From assembly GCA_036274055.1 (NCBI GenBank), contig DASUGM010000136.1, positions 1-16,913 of the forward strand: a DNA stretch of 16,913 nt, written 5' to 3'. This DNA is from DASUGM01 sp036274055. Lineage in GTDB: Bacteria > Acidobacteriota > Vicinamibacteria > Vicinamibacterales > SCN-69-37. The notes beneath the pieces were generated by a model. That model was given only the letters and a program-made list of their open reading frames with translations. It did no database searches and was not told where the DNA came from. This document shows, piece by piece, positions 12,485 through 16,913 of this stretch (the stretch's first letter is position 1; each line of letters opens with the position of its first letter). A program made the translations under genes and the position numbers.

Positions 12485-12750
12485 AGCGACTCCTTGCGCG
12501 CCTGATCGAACGCCTCGCGGCCGCGCTCGACGGCGCTGGCCAGTTGCTCGCGCTGGCGGGTCAGGAACTCACGCCCACCGCGGGCCATTTCCTCGGCGCG
12601 TTCGCGGCCCTCGCGGGCCTTCTCGGCCAGCTTGCGCCGCGTCTCCTCGCCCGACGCCGGCGCGTAGAGCAAGGCGACGGCCGCGCCGGCGACCGCTCCG
12701 AGCGCAAACGCCACCAGCACCGCGCCCGCTGAATTTCCGTTGTTCGACAT
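12481..12750 (-). CDS. YtxH-domain small membrane protein
   Basis: This 89-residue protein has a Gly/Ala-rich membrane segment at about 8-30, ending in the YtxH hallmark ALLYAPASGEETRRKL (26-41). A highly charged helix of Arg/Glu repeats follows. The function of YtxH proteins is not established; Bacillus members belong to the general stress set. Two ATG codons stand in tandem at 12753 and 12750. With GGAGG at 12756-12760 the second gives the more usual spacing of five bases. It begins 19 bases after mlaD and overlaps the next gene by four bases, so it is part of the same operon. Confidence 0.85.
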   Translation of the reverse strand: MSNNGNSAGAVLVAFALGAVAGAAVALLYAPASGEETRRKLAEKAREGRERAEEMARGGREFLTRQREQLASAVERGREAFDQARKESL

Positions 12751-12755
12751 CATCG

Positions 12756-12760
12756 CCTCC
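12756..12760 (-). promoter_or_regulatory. Ribosome binding site of the YtxH gene
   Basis: On the minus strand this reads GGAGG, five bases before the second of two tandem ATG codons (12750) and two before the first (12753). The frame is open further upstream into mlaD, but only this start has a ribosome site and begins with the family's usual short polar N-terminus. Confidence 0.6.
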
Positions 12761-12769
12761 AAATCGGTT

Positions 12770-13810
12770 TCAGAAGATGCTGACGCTGACCCGCAGATAC
12801 TTCTTGGGATCCTTGCGGATCGCGGCCAGCAGATCTCGCAATTCAACGACTGTCTTGTTCATGTTCTCATAAAGCTGCTGATCCTTGAGCAACTGTCCGG
12901 CCGTGCCGCGGCCGGATTCCAGGCCGGCCATCAGCTGGTCGAGGCGCTGGCCGACGCTGGTAAACCGGTCGTACATCTGCGTGTCGTTGATCAACTTGCC
13001 GGCCGTGCCGGCGCTGCTGTTGATTTTTCCGGTCGCCTGCTCGAGGTTGGCGGTCGTATTCGAAATCGACTTGCCGAGGGCGTCGTCGTTGATCAGCCGT
13101 GCCAGCGCGCCCTGGCCGCTGTTGATCCGCGCGGTCATCGCCTGCAGGTTCTCGAGCGAGGCTTTCAGCGACTGATACGCGGCGGGATCCTGCATCAGCC
13201 CGCCGATCGTCCCCTTGCCCTGGTTGATCGCCCGGGTCACGTCCTCGGCCGAGGTCACGAACCGGTTGAGCTCGTGGTAGAGCGCCTCGTCGGTCACCAG
13301 CTTGCCGATCGTGCCCTTGCCGGCGCGGATATCGGCAATCAGCGCGCTGGTCTCTTCGATCCCCTTCGAGGCTTTCGTCGTCAATTCGTCGAGCTGCCCG
13401 CGCGACTGGCTGGCCGGAATGTACTGCCAGTCCTCGAGCGGCGTCCCGCTCTGCGCGCCCTTGATGTCGATGATCGGTTCACCGAGCAGGCTCAGCGATC
13501 CGATCGACGCGATCGCGTCGGTGGTGACGAGCGGCCGCACGTCCTTCGACAACTCGACAGACACCTCGACCTGCGTGCCGGCGAACTTCACCTCGGTGAC
13601 CGCACCCACCTCTTTGCCGCTGAGACGCACCACCGCGCCGGGCTTGAGCCCCATGACGTCGTTGAACCGCGTCTTGAGTGGATAGCGCTGCCACCAGAAA
13701 CCGGCCTGGCCGCCGACGGCGAGCACCAAAGACAATGCCAGCACGATGGCGGCCACCGTGACGATGCCAATCTTCAGTTGAGACCAGGCGAGCGATCGTG
13801 TGCGAGGCAT
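12770..13810 (-). CDS. mlaD: MlaD-like MCE-domain lipid transport protein with C-terminal 34-residue repeats
   Basis: MlaD is the substrate-binding MCE subunit of the phospholipid/lipid ABC transporter between inner and outer membrane. Residues 13-34 are the membrane anchor. The MCE domain is about 43-118 (FNDVMGLKPGAVVRLSGKEVGAVTEV, with the following SLSLLGEPIIDI). After residue 140 the chain is helical and carries five copies of a G-x-G-T-x-G-x-L-x-x-D-x-x-x-Y motif. They start at residues 164, 198, 232, 266 and 300, a period of exactly 34; copies three and four are degenerate. E. coli MlaD is about 180 residues, whereas this is 346. AGGTG precedes the ATG and overlaps the mlaF stop. It follows mlaE and mlaF, so a functional transporter is likely. 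No MlaC or MlaB is in the window. Confidence 0.92.
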   Translation of the reverse strand: MPRTRSLAWSQLKIGIVTVAAIVLALSLVLAVGGQAGFWWQRYPLKTRFNDVMGLKPGAVVRLSGKEVGAVTEVKFAGTQVEVSVELSKDVRPLVTTDAIASIGSLSLLGEPIIDIKGAQSGTPLEDWQYIPASQSRGQLDELTTKASKGIEETSALIADIRAGKGTIGKLVTDEALYHELNRFVTSAEDVTRAINQGKGTIGGLMQDPAAYQSLKASLENLQAMTARINSGQGALARLINDDALGKSISNTTANLEQATGKINSSAGTAGKLINDTQMYDRFTSVGQRLDQLMAGLESGRGTAGQLLKDQQLYENMNKTVVELRDLLAAIRKDPKKYLRVSVSIF

Positions 13811-13818
13811 GGGATCAC

Positions 13819-14679
13819 CTATGAGAGAAATGCTTTCAGATACGGATCGGTCGAGGCGCGCAACTCGACGGCGGTCCCCTCGAACGCGATCGTGCCGTCG
13901 CGCAGCATGACGAACTCGGTCTTTTCGGCGGTCGCCGCCGACACCGGCGCGACCTCGACGTCATCCGGCCCGCTGCCCGTCTTGACCGCCTCGTGCGTGG
14001 CGATGAAGAACGCGTCGCGGAGCTGGTGGGTCACGATCATCGAGCTGACGCCGTCGATATCGCGCAGCTTGATGATCTCTTCGTCGATGGTCAACGCGGT
14101 GATCGGATCGAGGCCGGTCGTCGGCTCGTCGTAGAGCAGGATCCGCGGCCGCGACGTCAACGCCCGCGCGATCGCGACCCGCCGCCGCTGCCCGCCCGAC
14201 AGCTCCGACGGCATGCGCGCGCCGTACTCGGCCAGGCCGACGTAGCCGAGGATTTCCTGCACCCGGGCGTCGACCTCGGCGATCGGCATGTTGGTTTCCT
14301 CGAACAGCCGATACCCGACGTTCTCGCGCACCGTCAGCGAGTCGAACAGCGCGCCTTCCTGGAATACCATCCCGAGGTCGGCGCGCACGTCCATCAAATC
14401 CTCCTCGGTCATGTCGTCAACCCGTTTGTCGTTGACCAGGATTTGTCCGCCGTCCGGCCGGAGCAGCCCGAGGATCAACTTGAGGACGGTCGATTTGCCG
14501 GCGCCGCTGGCGCCGAGCACGATCTTCATCTGCCCGGCGCGCAACTCGAAGCTGACCTTCTCCAGAATCACCTTCTCGTCAAATGCCAGCGAGACCTCAT
14601 CGAAGCGGATCACGACCGTGCCGGGCGCGAACGGCGCCGGCGGCGTGGCGAAACGGGAGGCAGCGGTCTCGGACGCCAT
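13819..14679 (-). CDS. mlaF: MlaF-like ABC transporter ATPase
   Basis: This 286-residue ATPase of the Mla lipid transporter is cytosolic and binds MlaE. It has Walker A GASGAGKST (56-64), the Q-loop in VFQEGALFDSLTVREN (105-120, the GALFDSLTV form typical of MlaF), signature LSGGQRRR (160-167), Walker B ILLYDEPTTGLDP (180-192) and the H-loop VTHQL (216-220). Two deviations are visible: about 20 extra residues at the N-terminus before the first strand, and an acidic, Pro/Ala-rich insertion at about 230-253. That insertion lies between the post-H-loop helix and the final FVMLRDGTIAFEG strand. The start lies three bases after the mlaE stop. Its place between mlaE and mlaD confirms the assignment. 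Confidence 0.93.
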   Translation of the reverse strand: MASETAASRFATPPAPFAPGTVVIRFDEVSLAFDEKVILEKVSFELRAGQMKIVLGASGAGKSTVLKLILGLLRPDGGQILVNDKRVDDMTEEDLMDVRADLGMVFQEGALFDSLTVRENVGYRLFEETNMPIAEVDARVQEILGYVGLAEYGARMPSELSGGQRRRVAIARALTSRPRILLYDEPTTGLDPITALTIDEEIIKLRDIDGVSSMIVTHQLRDAFFIATHEAVKTGSGPDDVEVAPVSAATAEKTEFVMLRDGTIAFEGTAVELRASTDPYLKAFLS

Positions 14680-14682
14680 GAC

Positions 14683-15453
14683 TCAGTACAACAGGACGAT
14701 CAGCAGCTTGGTCAGGAAAAAATCGACCGCCAGCACGGCGACCGATCCCGCCACGACGGCCTGCGTCGTCGCCCGGCCGACGCCCTGGGTCCCGCCACGC
14801 GCGCGTAACCCGACGTGACAGCCGATCGTGACGATCAGGAAGCCGAGCACGAACGGCTTGATCAGGCCCATCCAGATGTCGTCCATGAACAGGCTGGCGG
14901 TGACGTTGTTCCAGTAGACGCTGTTGGCGACCTGCAGCTGCGTGCTCGAGATGATGCCGCCGCCCAGGATGCCGACGGCGTCGCTAATCACGGTCAGGAC
15001 CGGCACCATCAGCGTGCCGGCAATGACCCGCGGCGTCACCAGCTTGCGAATCGGATCGGTGCCGAGCGATCGGAGCGCCGCCAGCTGATCGGTCACCGCC
15101 ATCGATCCGAGTTCGGCGGCGATGCCTGATCCGACCCGACCGGTGACCATCAGCGCGGTCAGCACCGGGCCCAGTTCCTTGACCATCGAGGCACTGACCA
15201 GCCTGCCGACCATCGATCGCGCCCCGAACTGATCGAGCGTCATTCCCGACTGCAGGGCGAGCACCATCCCGGTGAAAGTGCCGGTGAGCAGGACGACGGT
15301 GAGCGATCCGATGCCGATGGCGTCGAGCTGTTCGACGATGTCCCGGAGGTAGAACGGGCGGGACACCAGCGACCGGCCGATCTGGCCGATCAGACGGACG
15401 TAGTCCTGAACCTCGAGCAGGGCGTGCTTGAGCCACGCCGTCAGCCGGTTCAC
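14683..15453 (-). CDS. mlaE: MlaE-like ABC transporter permease
   Basis: This 256-residue inner-membrane permease of the Mla lipid transporter has an N-terminal amphipathic region (1-45) followed by about five membrane helices. It carries the family's highly conserved stretch KELGPVLTALMVTGRVGSGIAAELGSM (92-118), then LRSLGTDPIRKLVTPR. The GTG start at 15453 overlaps the TGA of uvrB (GTGA), a translational coupling. Length and motif order match MlaE/YrbE/TGD1. It is first in the mlaE-mlaF-mlaD order, which places the lipid transporter downstream of a DNA-repair gene in one transcription unit. Confidence 0.94.
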   Translation of the reverse strand: MNRLTAWLKHALLEVQDYVRLIGQIGRSLVSRPFYLRDIVEQLDAIGIGSLTVVLLTGTFTGMVLALQSGMTLDQFGARSMVGRLVSASMVKELGPVLTALMVTGRVGSGIAAELGSMAVTDQLAALRSLGTDPIRKLVTPRVIAGTLMVPVLTVISDAVGILGGGIISSTQLQVANSVYWNNVTASLFMDDIWMGLIKPFVLGFLIVTIGCHVGLRARGGTQGVGRATTQAVVAGSVAVLAVDFFLTKLLIVLLY

Positions 15454-16913
15454 GCCGTGGCCTCGTCGTTGCCGGGGCCGACGAGGTCGGGATTGCGCAG
15501 CCGGCGCAGCCGATCCCGGATCTGCGCGGCTTTCTCGAACTCGAGATTGGTGGCGGCGGCGCGCATCTCCCGGTCGAGCTGAGTCAGATGCGCCTCGAGC
15601 GCCGCGCGCGAGGTGAACCGGTCGCGTTCGTCCGGCGCCTTGGGCACCGTCACGTAATCCCGTTCATAGACACTGGCCAGCACATCGTCGATGTTCTTGA
15701 TGATGGATGCAGGAGTGATGCCGTTCGCGACGTTGTACGCCTCCTGCACCTGCCGCCGCCGGTCGGTCTCGCTCATGGCATTGCGCATGGAATCGGTCAC
15801 CACATCGGCGTAAAGAATCGCCCGGCCGTTGACGTTGCGCGCCGCCCGGCCGATGGTCTGAATCAGCGCGCCGGCAGATCGAAGGAATCCTTCTTTGTCG
15901 GCGTCGAGAATCGCGACCAGTGAAACTTCCGGCAGATCGAGACCTTCACGGAGCAGATTGATCCCGACGAGCACATCGAAAGTGCCGAGCCGGAGATCAC
16001 GGAGGATCTGGACGCGCTCGAGCGTATCGATGTCCGAATGCAGATAGCGGACGCGGACGCCGACCTCCTGGTAGTACTGGGCGAGATCCTCGGCCATCCG
16101 CTTGGTGAGCACCGTCACCAGCACGCGCTCGCCGCGCGCCGATACCTGGCGGATCTCGCTGAGCAAGTCGTCCACCTGGCCCTTGACCGGCCGGATTTCG
16201 ATCACCGGATCGACCAGGCCGGTCGGCCGGATGATCTGCTCGACGATCACGCCGCCCGCCTGACGCAGCTCGTACGGCCCGGGCGTCGCGCTCACATACA
16301 CCGCCTGGCCGATGCGCTGCTCCCACTCCTCGAAGTTGAGCGGACGATTGTCGAGCGCCGACGGCAGACGGAACCCGAAGTCGACGAGTACTTCCTTGCG
16401 GGATCGATCGCCGTGATACATGCCGCGCACTTGCGGCACGGTCTGGTGGCTTTCGTCGACGATCAGGAGCGCGTCCGACGGCAGGTAGTCGAGCAGCGTC
16501 GGCGGCGGTTCGCCCGGCAGCCGCCCGGAGAGATGCCGCGAGTAGTTCTCGATGCCGTGGCAGTAGCCGATCTCCTTGATCATCTCGAGATCGAACATCG
16601 TCCGCTGGTGCAGCCGCTGTGCTTCGAGCTTCTTCCCGGCGGCCTCGAGGACGGCGAGCCGTTCGTTCAGCTCGAGCTTGATGGCGTCGATCGCGAACAT
16701 CGTCCGCGCCCGCGGCACGACGAAGTGCGACTTCGGGTAAATCGAGATCCGCTCGTGCCGCCGCACCTCGCGACCGGTCAGCGGATCGAACGACAACAGC
16801 TCGTCGATCTCGTCGCCGAAGAAACTGACCCGCCATGCGGTGTCCTCGTAGTGGGATGGAAAGATCTCGAGATTGTCGCCCTTCACCCGGAAATTGCCGC
16901 GCGCGAAGGCCTG
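15450..16913 (-). CDS. uvrB: Excinuclease ABC subunit UvrB (5' part beyond window edge)
   Basis: UvrB is the damage-verifying helicase subunit of nucleotide excision repair, working with UvrA and UvrC. The frame is open through the last base of the window and continues family sequence there (QAFARGNFRVKGDNLEIFP), so the gene runs off the edge. The ATG-like start near 16886 is not the real start. 487 residues of about 660-670 are present; the N-terminal part with Walker A and the beta-hairpin is missing. Seen here are LLIVDESHQTVPQ (motif II, DESH), YVSATPGPYE (motif III), RVRYLHSDIDTLER, VGINLLREGLDLPEVSLVAILDADKEGFLRS, QTIGRAARN (motif VI) and the C-terminal UVR domain (about 34 residues, LDREMRAAATNLEFEKAAQIRD). 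Regulation cannot be judged from this end. Confidence 0.96.
   Translation of the reverse strand, partial: QAFARGNFRVKGDNLEIFPSHYEDTAWRVSFFGDEIDELLSFDPLTGREVRRHERISIYPKSHFVVPRARTMFAIDAIKLELNERLAVLEAAGKKLEAQRLHQRTMFDLEMIKEIGYCHGIENYSRHLSGRLPGEPPPTLLDYLPSDALLIVDESHQTVPQVRGMYHGDRSRKEVLVDFGFRLPSALDNRPLNFEEWEQRIGQAVYVSATPGPYELRQAGGVIVEQIIRPTGLVDPVIEIRPVKGQVDDLLSEIRQVSARGERVLVTVLTKRMAEDLAQYYQEVGVRVRYLHSDIDTLERVQILRDLRLGTFDVLVGINLLREGLDLPEVSLVAILDADKEGFLRSAGALIQTIGRAARNVNGRAILYADVVTDSMRNAMSETDRRRQVQEAYNVANGITPASIIKNIDDVLASVYERDYVTVPKAPDERDRFTSRAALEAHLTQLDREMRAAATNLEFEKAAQIRDRLRRLRNPDLVGPGNDEATA

Noticed and set aside
12740..14134. 464-residue plus-strand open frame
   Set aside because: It is antisense to mlaD and mlaF, both of which have firm family motifs. 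The regularity in this frame mirrors the mlaD repeats.

Overview
The window reads as a piece of a high-GC bacterial chromosome, most likely an Acidobacteriota member of the class Vicinamibacteria. That assignment is an inference from overall GC, GTG starts with frequent stop/start overlaps, a GT39 glycosyltransferase carrying TPR repeats, a MlaE-MlaF-MlaD set joined to uvrB, and long imperfect hairpins between genes. No phage, transposase, CRISPR or resistance-island genes are visible. Coding density is high and almost every stretch is explained by household genes.

Layout, left to right. (1) 226-3158, plus strand: an efflux adaptor of the HlyD/MacA type, a MacB/LolD-type ABC ATPase, and a receiver-plus-Fis-helix response regulator. 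No permease or sensor kinase is present. (2) 3160-3281: a long imperfect inverted repeat between convergent genes. (3) 3294-6760, minus strand, in transcription order: an exported or membrane-anchored amidohydrolase of the methylthioadenosine/S-adenosylhomocysteine deaminase family, hypoxanthine phosphoribosyltransferase, an RpiB-family isomerase and deoxyribose-phosphate aldolase. Gaps are -1 to 2 bases, so this is one tight base/sugar-phosphate salvage operon. (4) 6813-8256, plus strand, divergent from it: uracil phosphoribosyltransferase overlapping a small citryl-CoA-lyase/citrate-synthase-like protein. (5) 8257-8634: a 200-base hairpin element followed by tRNA-Val(CAC). (6) 8635-11391, plus strand: a GT39-type membrane glycosyltransferase with a TPR tail, then a CrcB/Fluc fluoride channel. 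(7) 11424-16913, minus strand, in transcription order: uvrB (truncated by the window edge), mlaE, mlaF, mlaD, a YtxH protein, a DUF948-like protein and an exported protein of unknown function.

The most notable point is the deoC-rpiB pair. Both enzymes carry N-terminal extensions that their ordinary relatives lack. The aldolase has a cysteine-rich module. The isomerase has a short module resembling the N-terminal segment of proteins associated with bacterial microcompartments such as EutT/EutQ. The isomerase also has Asp-Gly-Ala-Gly where classical RpiB has its catalytic Cys-Gly-Thr-Gly. DeoC plus an RpiB-like isomerase is the enzyme signature reported for 'sugar-phosphate-utilizing' (SPU) microcompartments, yet no shell gene lies in the window. 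Either the shell is elsewhere in the genome or these are free-standing relatives built into a nucleoside salvage operon.

The second theme is the envelope operon. A MlaFED-like lipid transporter is translationally coupled to uvrB. Its MCE subunit ends in five repeats spaced exactly 34 residues apart.
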